A stretch of 49,068 bases of DNA from Desulfobacteraceae bacterium (lineage in GTDB: Bacteria > Desulfobacterota > Desulfobacteria > Desulfobacterales > Desulfobacteraceae). Positions 25,656-34,391 of the stretch are shown here, piece by piece. How positions within the stretch are numbered: position 1 is the first letter of the stretch; every line of letters starts with the position of its first letter. Below the pieces are notes generated by a model that was not told the DNA's origin, searched no databases, and was given only the letters and a program-made list of their open reading frames with translations. The stretch lies in contig JAAEKY010000910.1 in assembly GCA_024227235.1 (NCBI GenBank), positions 1-49,068 of the forward strand, read 5' to 3'. The position numbers and the translations under genes were made by a program.

Positions 25656-28097
25656 ATGGTCACTTCGAAAGCCAAAAAAGAATCAGAGAAAATGGGTGCA
25701 GAGCTGTTAGAATTGGCTGTCAATTGTAAGCTGATTACAGGTAAACAGGAAAAAAAAATTCTACCGGAAGTTTTCAAACTTTCTTCCAAAGATCCTAAAC
25801 GGTCTATTGCAAAATTATTGTACCAAAAAAAAATCTTGGAGAAAGATCAAATTGAATTTTTATTTTCTGTAAAAAAACATTTAGATACCTTAATGCTGGA
25901 TAAAAAATTTGGGAAGCTTGGTGTAGCAAATGAGTTTTGCCGTCAGGAGTGCTTGGATAAAGCTCTTGCCATTCAAATTGATATATTTAAACAGAAACAA
26001 AGGAGTGTTAAAGTTGGAGATATCTTGCTTCAGAAAAAGGAGATTTCGGAAGCACATAAAACTGCCATCCTGTTAACGCAAGATCGAATTCGCGACGAAT
26101 TTTTGGTTGAAGCGTTTAATGCAATAGCTACAAATGAAATGGAAAGATCAAAAATTAATAAACGCTTTGGCGCCCTTGCAGTAAAAAAAGAATTAATAGA
26201 CACGGATCAGTTGAACCAGGCCTTACAGGCTCAGAAAAAAGAAGTTAAGGAAAAGGGTAAAAAAAGATATCTTGGTGAAATTTTACAAGACTTGTTTGAA
26301 TTGTCTGAAAAAGAGACCTTAAAGATTTTAAGGATCCAGAAAAATCTTGAAACCAAACGCATGAATCTGCAGAAAAAAGTGTTTGCGTACAATGTTGAAA
26401 AAGAATCAGTTAAGATATTAGATCAATTTATGGAGTTTCAGGTATCTAAAGATAAACTTAGCGCATATATCATCAAGAAAGAGGGGGATGCACCTAAAAT
26501 TGATAGCAACGATGTAATAAATTGGCTTGCCTGTGCCGGGATAAAATATGGGCTTCAAAAGGAGAAAAAGATTCAAAAGATTATTGACTCTGGAGAACAT
26601 GGGAAAAGATTTAAAATTGCACAGGGACGTATTCCAGTGAAAGCAAAACAAGAACAGGTTAAGTTTGCAATTGAAATCAAGTCAACAACTGATGAAGATT
26701 TTTCTGAATCAGGCGAGAATTTTCAGGTTAAAAAAGATGATGTTATTGCTACGATTACTCCCTCTAAGGAAGGCACACCAGGTAAGGATGTGTTTGGGCA
26801 TCCCATAATCCTCAAGCCAGATAATACCCCATTGTTAAGAAATGGTGAAGGGGTTGTTAGAATCGGCAATGATTTTATGGCTGTGCTTGATGGAACACTC
26901 CAGGTTTATAAAGATCGAACCCTTTTCGTCATCCCGGCTGTTGCTGGAATTGAAACAAAAGAGATTGATGGCGACTTATCAGAAGTTGCCAAAGATGAGT
27001 ATTTGGATTGTGATCTTAACGTAAGTGGAAATATTACAGCAGGGACCAAGATTTCTTGTAATAAAATTACAGTAAAAGGGGATGCATTAGGAGATATCTC
27101 TGCTACCAGCGATATTGAAGTACAAGGAAGTGTAGGAAATATCGAGGATGGTGAAAAATCCCAGCCATCAGTTCAAATCACGACCCATGGAGAACTTAAA
27201 GTCAAAGGCAAAAAGATTTGTGCCAATATTGTTACAGATAAAGGCCTGACTGCGCCCTATGCCAATGTTGTAAACTCAAAGATTTTCTCATCTGGTGATA
27301 TAGATGTAAAAAATATTCAATCGGATGAAAATACGCCGTCGGTAATACAAATTGCCATAAAACATGTCGTAGAATTGGGAAAATTGAAAGCGACTATTAA
27401 AAATGAACAATTAAAACTTAGTAAACTCATATGTAAATCAGAAATTGATGATTTGAATAAGAACCACATGAAACAGGTTCAAGTCCAGCAAGATTATCTT
27501 GAGAACCAGAATGTGCTCGCATATTTGTTGAAAATCCTGGATGATTCAGAATTCAAAGATATAAAACCATTTGAAAAAAGAATCGCTGCCTATGAGAAAA
27601 AAATTAAAGAGGCAAATCAAAATGAAAAGCAAGAGACAATTCCAAAAAACACAAAGGCCCATAAATTTTTAGAAAAAGTAATCGCCAAACTCGAAAGCGT
27701 CGATCAAAAGGATCAGAATCAATATGTGAAAGAACTTTATGATAATATCACCGGCCTTTTCAAATCTGCTGTTAACACAACGGATCGGTTTAACAAAGAA
27801 TATGAAGTCAGGGTCAAACAAATTGATGCTCATTTGGAAGAGCATAAAGATAAAATTTTAGAGAAAGAACAAGAGATTCAAAAACTCCTGTCTCGAGAAG
27901 ATTATTTAAACCATATATCGGGAAAAGAAGAACAGTTGATGATAAACGTGAAAAATGAGGTGGCCAAATATACTAGAATAAAGGGCAATGAGGCAGAAGT
28001 CGTGATCGAAGAATCCATGCATGGGGTTTTTATAAGAGAGAATCCAGCCACAGATAAAAAAGCAGCAGAAATAATTGTACAAGGTTCTTTCGAATGA
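25656..28097 (+). CDS. DUF342 / FapA-like polymer-forming protein with extra N-terminal domain (813 aa)
   Basis: About residues 1-210 form helical repeats resembling the N-terminal units of type II secretion/pilus ATPases and patches such as 'KLLYQKKILEKDQIEFLF' and 'FGALAVKKELIDTDQLNQAL'. About 270-600 is a DUF342 region: 'AQGRIPVKAKQEQVKFAIEI', 'GTPGKDVFGHPI', then a right-handed beta-solenoid ('LDCDLNVSGNITAGTKISC', 'ISATSDIEVQGSVG'). About 600-790 is lysine/glutamate-rich coiled coil. FapA-type proteins are cytosolic and linked to flagella or surface assembly and control of signalling. No flagellar gene is nearby. No signal peptide or membrane segment. Start chosen from the AGGTGG site 6 bases upstream. 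Confidence 0.8.
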   Translation: MVTSKAKKESEKMGAELLELAVNCKLITGKQEKKILPEVFKLSSKDPKRSIAKLLYQKKILEKDQIEFLFSVKKHLDTLMLDKKFGKLGVANEFCRQECLDKALAIQIDIFKQKQRSVKVGDILLQKKEISEAHKTAILLTQDRIRDEFLVEAFNAIATNEMERSKINKRFGALAVKKELIDTDQLNQALQAQKKEVKEKGKKRYLGEILQDLFELSEKETLKILRIQKNLETKRMNLQKKVFAYNVEKESVKILDQFMEFQVSKDKLSAYIIKKEGDAPKIDSNDVINWLACAGIKYGLQKEKKIQKIIDSGEHGKRFKIAQGRIPVKAKQEQVKFAIEIKSTTDEDFSESGENFQVKKDDVIATITPSKEGTPGKDVFGHPIILKPDNTPLLRNGEGVVRIGNDFMAVLDGTLQVYKDRTLFVIPAVAGIETKEIDGDLSEVAKDEYLDCDLNVSGNITAGTKISCNKITVKGDALGDISATSDIEVQGSVGNIEDGEKSQPSVQITTHGELKVKGKKICANIVTDKGLTAPYANVVNSKIFSSGDIDVKNIQSDENTPSVIQIAIKHVVELGKLKATIKNEQLKLSKLICKSEIDDLNKNHMKQVQVQQDYLENQNVLAYLLKILDDSEFKDIKPFEKRIAAYEKKIKEANQNEKQETIPKNTKAHKFLEKVIAKLESVDQKDQNQYVKELYDNITGLFKSAVNTTDRFNKEYEVRVKQIDAHLEEHKDKILEKEQEIQKLLSREDYLNHISGKEEQLMINVKNEVAKYTRIKGNEAEVVIEESMHGVFIRENPATDKKAAEIIVQGSFE

Positions 28098-28108
28098 TGA
28101 TTTAAATT

Positions 28109-28160
28109 ATTCCTATACTTTTTTAGTGTTATACCTATCAGAAAACTATAGGAATTTTTA
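28109..28160 (+). terminator. Terminator after the DUF342 gene
   Basis: A perfect 9-bp stem (28109-28117 with 28147-28155, ATTCCTATA/TATAGGAAT) encloses a 29-base loop and is followed by TTTTTA. It sits 12 bases after the stop codon. Confidence 0.6.
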
Positions 28161-28172
28161 AGAATTAATGAC

Positions 28173-28403
28173 TTAGATTTCTTGGCTTCCTTTTCTTTCA
28201 CTTCTGATCAGGCCTGCTTGTTTTATAATTTTTAAATGTTGGGATACGGCTGTCGTTGTAATACCGATATCTGATGAAATGTCATTTGCGCCCAAAGGCC
28301 CTTTGGTCTTAAACATATCGATAATTTTAACACGTGTTTCTACGCTAAGGACTTTAAAAAAATCTGAGGGTTCTACATTCGTAATAAAAACTAAGTTAAG
28401 TGT
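28173..28403 (-). pseudogene. ArsR/SmtB-type regulator remnant without a normal start codon
   Basis: Reading the minus strand from 28403 to the TAA at 28173-28175 gives about 76 codons with a clear winged-helix core: 'DFFKVLSVETRVKIIDMF', then 'DISSDIGITTTAVSQHLKII' and 'KQAGLIRSERKG', the recognition helix and wing of ArsR proteins. No ATG, GTG or TTG starts this frame after the upstream TAA at 28404-28406; only an ATT at 28383-28385 is available, without a ribosome site. The C-terminus stops just after the wing, shorter than usual. It is probably a decayed gene, or a tiny regulator using ATT. Confidence 0.6.
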
Positions 28404-28620
28404 TTAAGCAATGACTTAAATATAAAGAGACCAAATACTGGTGCCAAGTTCTATTTTAAAAAAATTATTTTAAAAGTTTAGCTTGCGATAGTCTTATGAT
28501 GATTTATTTTAATCGTTTGAAGTTTTAAACAATAGTGATATATTGCCTGGCTTAAAGGCTCACTCAAAAAAACAACTTCATATTTTGAAGTGAACCCTAA
28601 GGAAATAAAGATTTAAAAAT
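28404..28620. other. Gap before DUF4911 with an inverted repeat and a small hairpin
   Basis: TTAAGT (28396-28401) and ACTTAA (28414-28419) form an inverted repeat 12 bases apart at the upstream edge of the ArsR-like frame, as an autoregulatory operator might. A 6-bp hairpin (ACTTCA 28575-28580 with TGAAGT 28586-28591) lies just before the ribosome site of the next gene. The rest is AT-rich with nothing else seen. Confidence 0.35.
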
Positions 28621-28830
28621 ATGAATATGATCCAGAAAGAATTTATAGTAGATAAAACCAAAATCGGATTTATAAGATTTATTTTTGAGGCTCACGAAGG
28701 GGTTGCCATTGCAACCACTCTTGATCCCCAAAAGGGTCATATCAGGCTTGCTATAGCACCGAAACGACTTGAAACAGCTCAACGGATAGTTCAAGATTTA
28801 AAAAAGGATTTTATGTTTGATGAAGTATAG
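28621..28830 (+). CDS. DUF4911 family small protein upstream of miaB
   Basis: 69 residues. The pattern 'IGFIRFIFEAHEGVAIATTLD' and 'KGHIRLAIAPKRLETAQRIV' fits the DUF4911 family, small proteins found next to miaB in Desulfobacterota; function unknown. The fold looks like beta-beta-helix, without signal peptide. AAGGAAAT lies upstream of the ATG at 28621 (a second ATG at 28627 is possible). Its end overlaps miaB by 11 bases, so the two are translationally coupled. Confidence 0.75.
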   Translation: MNMIQKEFIVDKTKIGFIRFIFEAHEGVAIATTLDPQKGHIRLAIAPKRLETAQRIVQDLKKDFMFDEV

Positions 28831-30184
28831 TGGATTCGCCTATATCAATACCATTGGATGCCAGATGAATGTATATGACTCTGAGAAACTGGCCTCAATT
28901 TTAAAATCGTATGGATTTGAAAAAACCAATGATATGGATACGGCTGACATAGTGGTTTGCAATACCTGTTCGATTCGCCACAAAGCAGAAGAAAAAGCAT
29001 TTAGTTTTTTAGGCAGGTTTGCCAAAATAAAAAAGAAAAAGCCTCATTTGATTACCGTTATGGCAGGATGTGTGGCTCAACAGGAAGGTAAAAAGGCATT
29101 TGAAAGGATTCCGCATCTCGATCTTGTTTTAGGCACTCAGGCATTTTCAAGGTTTGGCCAGCATATTGATTCAATTAAATCTGGTCAACAAAGAATCGTA
29201 GATACAAAAGACTCTCAAATGATCTATGAAACAATGCCTGACACCGCCTGTTTTGATGAAAATAAAGTTTCCAGATTTGTCACCATCATGCAGGGATGTG
29301 AAAATTTTTGTACCTATTGTGTGGTCCCTTATGTTCGCGGTCAGGAAAGAAGCCGTTTGCCCCAAAGCATTGTAGAAGAAATTACTGTGTTGGCCAACTC
29401 TGGTGTCAAAGAGGTCACTCTTTTAGGACAAAATGTTAATTCCTATGGGCAAAAGGAAGGTCAAATTTCTTTTCCACAGCTTTTAACTAAGATTAATGAA
29501 ATCAACGGAATCCATCGAATTCGATTTGCAACATCTCATCCAAAAGATCTTTCGTCGGATCTCATGTATGCCATTCGAGATCTTGATAAAGTTTGCAATC
29601 ATTTGCATCTGCCAGTGCAGTCCGGATCAAATCATATCCTTAAAAAAATGAACAGGGGATATACACGAGAATTATATATTAAACAAATTCTTGAATTGAA
29701 AAAACAATGCCCTGATATTGCACTGTCAACAGACATTATCGTAGGTTTCCCATCAGAAACTAAAGAGGATTTTAATGATACAGTGGATCTTTTACAAAAA
29801 ATTGAATTTGATTCTATCTTTGCATTTGCATATTCTGATCGGTCATCTGCGCCAGCAGCCAAATTTCCAAATCAAATTGATGAAAAAGAAAAATCAGACC
29901 GGTTAAATAAATTGTTAAAACAACAAGAACACTATACAGAAAAAAAGAATAAGGACCAGGTCGGTAAAATTTTAAAAGTTCTGGTTGAAGGCAAAAGTGC
30001 TAAAAAGAGAAATGGGTTTGACCAATACAATAAAACTATTGAACAGATGGTTGGGAGAACAGAGTCTAATAAAATAGTGCATTTCCCAATTGAACATGTC
30101 AATATAGGTGAAATTATTAAGATACAAATTGAGAGTGCATATTCCCATTCATTGTGGGGACACCCCGTGGGAACTGGAGCATAA
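28820..30184 (+). CDS. miaB: tRNA-2-methylthio-N6-dimethylallyladenosine synthase MiaB
   Basis: 454 residues from the ATG at 28820 (an in-frame TTG sits just before it). The N-terminal UPF0004 domain has its three cluster cysteines (C14, C50, C84; 'TIGCQMN', 'CNTCSIR', 'AGCVAQQ'). The radical SAM motif C-x3-C-x2-C is at 160-167 (GCENFCTYC). A C-terminal TRAM domain starts near 380. MiaB adds methylthio to i6A37 of tRNAs reading UNN codons. The short linker and 'VRGQERSR' are typical of MiaB rather than RimO or MtaB. It is followed immediately by map. Confidence 0.95.
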   Translation: MKYSGFAYINTIGCQMNVYDSEKLASILKSYGFEKTNDMDTADIVVCNTCSIRHKAEEKAFSFLGRFAKIKKKKPHLITVMAGCVAQQEGKKAFERIPHLDLVLGTQAFSRFGQHIDSIKSGQQRIVDTKDSQMIYETMPDTACFDENKVSRFVTIMQGCENFCTYCVVPYVRGQERSRLPQSIVEEITVLANSGVKEVTLLGQNVNSYGQKEGQISFPQLLTKINEINGIHRIRFATSHPKDLSSDLMYAIRDLDKVCNHLHLPVQSGSNHILKKMNRGYTRELYIKQILELKKQCPDIALSTDIIVGFPSETKEDFNDTVDLLQKIEFDSIFAFAYSDRSSAPAAKFPNQIDEKEKSDRLNKLLKQQEHYTEKKNKDQVGKILKVLVEGKSAKKRNGFDQYNKTIEQMVGRTESNKIVHFPIEHVNIGEIIKIQIESAYSHSLWGHPVGTGA

Positions 30185-31066
30185 ATGAAAAATAAAGCTG
30201 TGAAGATTGGAAGAAATACCCCGTGTCCATGTGGAAGTGGTAAAAAATATAAGAATTGCTGTCGAAATAAAAAAAAGGAGATCAGCATAAAGGAAGAATA
30301 TAAAAGGCGCTATGATATCCACATAAAGGAACCACACCAGATTGAAGGTATTAGAGAATCGGGTGTTTTATTGATGTCGATTCTTGATAAAGTTGAAAAA
30401 ATGATCAAGCCAGGTCTTAAAACAGATGATATTAATACCTTTGTTCATGAAGAGACTGTTAAGGCAGGAGCCGTTCCCGCACCTTTAAATTACAGAGGAT
30501 TTCCAAAAAGTGTCTGTGTCTCGGTTAATGAAGTGATCTGTCACGGTATACCAGGAGATCGTGTTTTAAATGATGGTGATATTGTTAATGTAGATATTAC
30601 ACCGATTCTGGGAGGATATTATTCCGATGCCAGCAAAACATTCTTTGTGGGAACACCTGATGAAAAAGCAAAGAAAATTGTAAGTGTTGCAGCCGAATCC
30701 TTAAAAAGAGGTATAGAGACAGTGACCCCAGGGGCAACTGTTGGTGATATCGGATATGCTATTCAGAGCTATGCGGAGTCGCAGAGTTGCTCCGTTGTCC
30801 GTGAGTTTGTCGGTCATGGTGTGGGGGTCGATTTCCATGAGCAGCCCCAAGTGCTTCATTTTGGGGCCAGAGGCAAAGGTGTCCCTTTTGTTCCTGGAAT
30901 GGTTTTTACGATTGAGCCAATGATTAATTTAGGGAAAAAAGAACTTCACGTTCTTGAAGACAGATGGACAGCCGTCACCAATGATGGGTCCTTATCCGCA
31001 CAATTTGAGCAGACAATACTTGTAACTGAAAATGGATGGGAAAGTCTGACACCCTATGAGCTTTAA
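30185..31066 (+). CDS. map: Type I methionine aminopeptidase with N-terminal SEC-C zinc motif
   Basis: 293 residues. An N-terminal SEC-C motif (C14-P-C16 ... C25-C26, 'CPCGSGKKYKNCC') precedes the pita-bread catalytic domain. Metal ligands are D137, D148, H211, E244 and E275, with the typical 'CHGIPGDR' and 'FVGHGVG' surroundings. It removes the initiator methionine after deformylation. SEC-C motifs bind zinc and occur in SecA and some methionine aminopeptidases, where they may aid ribosome contact. It begins right after the miaB stop and overlaps plsC by 11 bases. Confidence 0.95.
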   Translation: MKNKAVKIGRNTPCPCGSGKKYKNCCRNKKKEISIKEEYKRRYDIHIKEPHQIEGIRESGVLLMSILDKVEKMIKPGLKTDDINTFVHEETVKAGAVPAPLNYRGFPKSVCVSVNEVICHGIPGDRVLNDGDIVNVDITPILGGYYSDASKTFFVGTPDEKAKKIVSVAAESLKRGIETVTPGATVGDIGYAIQSYAESQSCSVVREFVGHGVGVDFHEQPQVLHFGARGKGVPFVPGMVFTIEPMINLGKKELHVLEDRWTAVTNDGSLSAQFEQTILVTENGWESLTPYEL

Positions 31067-31841
31067 AAGCTTAAGAATTCTTTTTTTTTCATACGCATAT
31101 ATTTCATTTGTTGGCTTAAGTTCAGCCATTCTGTTTAGCGTTGCCCTGGTTATTAGAATTTCCACGCATTTTTTTGATAAACGGCTAATTATATTAAATC
31201 TTTTCACATCTTTCTGGGCATCTTTATATATCTGGTGCATGCCGAAATGGTCAGTCAAAATTTCAGGCCGGGGAAAAATGGATATGCAAAAGAGTTATGT
31301 TCTTGTATCAAACCATCAGTCCCAATTGGACATTCTTGTTGCCTATCGTCTTTTTTTCCCCTTTCGCTGGATTTCTAAAGCAGAAGTGTTTCTATTGCCT
31401 TTTATCGGATGGAATATGGTTTTAAATGGGCATGTGAGATTAAAGCGGGGAGATAAAGAAAGTATTAAAGAGATGATGACTCAGTGTGAACAACTCTTAA
31501 AACAAAATATTTCCATTATGCTTTTTCCTGAAGGGACACGATCAAAATCGGGAATTGTAAAGCCCTTTAAAAAGGGTGCATTTATACTTGCCAAAAAAAC
31601 AAGAAAACCCATACTGCCTTTGGTGATTAATAGTACAAAAGATGCCCTGCCAAAACATTCATTAAAAATACAGGGAAAATACCAAATGCAAATAAGGGTG
31701 TTAGATGAGATACCCTTTTCAACCTTTGAGCATATGGAGGTTGATGACATTGCAAATATGGTACAAAAGATAATTTCGTCTCATGTTAAAGAACATATTG
31801 CGCTTGAACAGGAAAAATACGTTGGAACACTTAAAAATTGA
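31056..31841 (+). CDS. plsC: 1-acyl-sn-glycerol-3-phosphate acyltransferase
   Basis: 261 residues. An N-terminal hydrophobic stretch (about 8-35) anchors the enzyme. Motif I is NHQSQLD (86-92; H-x4-D catalytic pair), motif III is FPEGTRS (157-163), followed by 'KPFKKGAF' and 'PILPLVI'. It makes phosphatidic acid from lysophosphatidic acid at the inner membrane. The start at 31056 overlaps the end of map; its own end overlaps rarD. Confidence 0.92.
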   Translation: MSFKSLRILFFSYAYISFVGLSSAILFSVALVIRISTHFFDKRLIILNLFTSFWASLYIWCMPKWSVKISGRGKMDMQKSYVLVSNHQSQLDILVAYRLFFPFRWISKAEVFLLPFIGWNMVLNGHVRLKRGDKESIKEMMTQCEQLLKQNISIMLFPEGTRSKSGIVKPFKKGAFILAKKTRKPILPLVINSTKDALPKHSLKIQGKYQMQIRVLDEIPFSTFEHMEVDDIANMVQKIISSHVKEHIALEQEKYVGTLKN

Positions 31842-32745
31842 TTCAAATAGAAACCTGAGTAGCGGTATTGCTTTCCTTTTACCAGCATATCTAATTTGGG
31901 GGTTATGCCCCATATTCTGGAAATTATTATCCCATGTCAGTTCTTTTGAATTATTGCTTCACCGGACAATCTGGTCCCTGATGTTTTTATTGGTAATTAT
32001 AGGGGTCCAAAAAAGGGGAAATGAGCTTTTAAATATCCTTAAATCGCCCTCGACAGTCGGCCTTTTATCTTTATCAACCCTGACACTTGCGTTCAATTGG
32101 TATTTGTTTATATGGGCGGTGAATCATGATGAAGTCCTCCAAACCAGTCTTGCATATTATATCAACCCATTGCTCATTGTTTTTTTAGGTATGATGTTTT
32201 TAAAAGAAAAGTTAAGAAAATCACAAGTTATCGCACTTATTATTGCCAGTACCGGTGTTGGATATTATACCCTTTTTTTAGGTCAGTTCCCCTGGATTTC
32301 AATAGCTATTGCAGTTTCATTTGCCATCTATGGACTGATGCATAAAATGATGTCGGTTTTGCCGCTTCCAGGATTGTGTATAGAGACACTATTGCTTTCA
32401 ATTCCATCATCTGGTTATCTGTTTTTTTTACATATCAATGGAAATGGCACCATGATGAATATTAGTTTTTCAACAGACCTGCTATTGATCGGGACTTGTC
32501 TGGTGACGGGTCTACCGCTGCTGTTTTTTACCATTGGGACGAAGCGCTCTACTTTGACGACTGTTGGATTTATGCAATATATAGCGCCGTGTTGCTCTTT
32601 TTTATTGGCTGTGTTTTATTACAAGGAACCATTTTCAGTAGAAAAGCTGATAACATTTGTTATGATCTGGATCGCTTTGGGAATTTATACTTTTGATTCT
32701 ATATATCAGCATAAAGATAAATTTTTAAAATCCAAAAAAGGATGA
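31822..32745 (+). CDS. rarD: RarD family EamA-type membrane transporter
   Basis: I place the start at the TTG at 31822, because AGGA lies 8 bases before it and the RarD core ('GIAFLLPAYLIWGLCPIFWK') begins soon after; an ATG at 31783 would overlap plsC by 59 bases and has no ribosome site. About 307 residues with ten membrane segments. Family patterns include 'HRTIWSLMF', 'FNWYLFIWAVNHDEVLQTSL', 'YYINPLLIVFLG' and a final 'FMQYIAP'. RarD belongs to the drug/metabolite transporters; the natural substrate is unknown. Last gene of the plus-strand cluster. Confidence 0.88.
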   Translation: MEHLKIDSNRNLSSGIAFLLPAYLIWGLCPIFWKLLSHVSSFELLLHRTIWSLMFLLVIIGVQKRGNELLNILKSPSTVGLLSLSTLTLAFNWYLFIWAVNHDEVLQTSLAYYINPLLIVFLGMMFLKEKLRKSQVIALIIASTGVGYYTLFLGQFPWISIAIAVSFAIYGLMHKMMSVLPLPGLCIETLLLSIPSSGYLFFLHINGNGTMMNISFSTDLLLIGTCLVTGLPLLFFTIGTKRSTLTTVGFMQYIAPCCSFLLAVFYYKEPFSVEKLITFVMIWIALGIYTFDSIYQHKDKFLKSKKG

Positions 32746-32758
32746 ACCCTGATTTTTT

Positions 32759-34390
32759 TTATTTTATACCGATAATGGGTATTGTTTGAATTTTTTTAAT
32801 AAAGTTTTGTGTCAGAACAGGATCGGTAATATGACTATATACCTCACCACTTGGTTGAATTCCTCTGATTTTCCCATCATATAAGAAACTTTGAAGTAAT
32901 TGAATTGATACGGTCTGCCTGTCTGATGATGGATCTATTTTATGATTGGAAAATAACTCAGGATCAGGCAGCGTGCCCATTGTATCAATCAGGTGCTTCA
33001 TAAAATTTAATATTCTTGAAAGTCTTAAAAGTGTAATCGCTTCTATCCTTGAAGTTGTATCTTCTAAAGGAAGGGTGCTTGACCGCATCAGACTAAACGT
33101 TTTAGGCAGAATTTTATGCGTTTTACAGAAGTGATAATCAAGGCTTCCTGGTGCAGGATAATAGACAGAAAGACCAATCAGGGTTCTTTTTTGCGCCAGA
33201 TATAAAAGATCTTCTAAAGAGCTTTGGGCGGTTTGTCCCGGTGCTGCTGCAATAATATAGGATACACAGTCAAGTTGATACTTTTGGGCTAACTCAAGTG
33301 CTGTCTCAAAAGACCCTCTAACATCAGCGCGTTTAAATTTGTATAATTGCTCTTTTGAAGTGGATCCTAAAGAAAGATTAAGCGTTTTAAATCCGCAGTT
33401 TTTCATCAAAGAAACAATCTGTTCATCCATTGCAAGCGGGTAGAGTCCATTCATGGCACGAAGCTCAATGGTTTTTTTTGCAATGAGTTGTTTGATTTTT
33501 GAAAAAAGTTTAAGAAACCATTGCTTATTCAAACACAGATTTTCATCTTCAAAATCAATAAAGCCAATATCGTGATTCTTTAGTTGGCCTTCAAGTTCCT
33601 GGATAACATGTTCTGTCTTTCTTTGCCTGAATGGTGCATAGGATGATGATGCAGACACAGAACAATACGAGCATTGCATGGGGCATCCCCTGCTTGAAAC
33701 AATTACAATAGATTGTTTGTTCCTTCTTTGATAAAAAGTATGATTGATAAGATGGACTGCGGGAGTCGGCAAAGCACTGAAGTCATCAATCCAGGATGGG
33801 TCTGAAACAAATATGTCATCATTTTTCTTGAACGCAATGCCGGGAACTTGTTTCAAATCAGAATCATTTTTTAACGCCTGGCAAAGAAGAACCATGCTAT
33901 TTTCGCCTTCTCCTCTGAGTACAAAATCAATGGCATTGTTTGCTAAGGCTTTTTCAGGAAAAACAGTCGGGTGATGACCACCCAATACAATTTTACAATG
34001 AGGATAAAATTTTTTAATGGTTTGAGCTGTTTTTATTGCTTCATTATAATAGGCAGTGAATAGTGAGGAAATCCCCACAATAAAGGGCTCTTTTTCTCTA
34101 ATTTTTGTACCGATGTATTCATAACTATAGCCAAAATGTTTATAGTCATGAAAAAGAGAGAATAAAGAGATATCTTTTGTGCCATAGAAGGGTAAAAGAA
34201 AAGAAAATTCTTCCGGGTAATTGAGTTTTTTTGATTTGTTGGTTGACAGCGCATCAATAATTTCAACATCAAATCCTGTTTTTAATAAGCCGGCAGCAAT
34301 GGATGCCAGACCATAAGGAATTGTTCTTTTTTTTGTCAGGTAAAAATCTTCTATGGGAGGCTGGACAAGTACAACTTTTGATGTGTTCAT
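32759..34390 (-). CDS. Cobalamin-binding-domain radical SAM protein
   Basis: 543 residues from the ATG at 34390, behind AAAGG; an in-frame TTG at 34399 would overlap the MFS gene. About 1-165 is a B12-binding-like domain ('PYGLASIAAGLLKTGFDVEI', 'KIVLGGHHPTVFPE', 'IDFVLRGEGE'). The radical SAM cluster motif C-x3-C-x2-C is at about C236, C240, C243 (RGCPMQCSYC), with 'FIDFEDENLCLN' and 'LNLSLGS' later in the barrel. Related proteins methylate or rearrange unactivated carbons on lipids, pigments or natural products. The substrate here is unknown. It lies next to a fosmidomycin-resistance-like exporter, so product export is a possible link. Confidence 0.85.
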   Translation of the reverse strand: MNTSKVVLVQPPIEDFYLTKKRTIPYGLASIAAGLLKTGFDVEIIDALSTNKSKKLNYPEEFSFLLPFYGTKDISLFSLFHDYKHFGYSYEYIGTKIREKEPFIVGISSLFTAYYNEAIKTAQTIKKFYPHCKIVLGGHHPTVFPEKALANNAIDFVLRGEGENSMVLLCQALKNDSDLKQVPGIAFKKNDDIFVSDPSWIDDFSALPTPAVHLINHTFYQRRNKQSIVIVSSRGCPMQCSYCSVSASSSYAPFRQRKTEHVIQELEGQLKNHDIGFIDFEDENLCLNKQWFLKLFSKIKQLIAKKTIELRAMNGLYPLAMDEQIVSLMKNCGFKTLNLSLGSTSKEQLYKFKRADVRGSFETALELAQKYQLDCVSYIIAAAPGQTAQSSLEDLLYLAQKRTLIGLSVYYPAPGSLDYHFCKTHKILPKTFSLMRSSTLPLEDTTSRIEAITLLRLSRILNFMKHLIDTMGTLPDPELFSNHKIDPSSDRQTVSIQLLQSFLYDGKIRGIQPSGEVYSHITDPVLTQNFIKKIQTIPIIGIK

Positions 34391-34391
34391 C

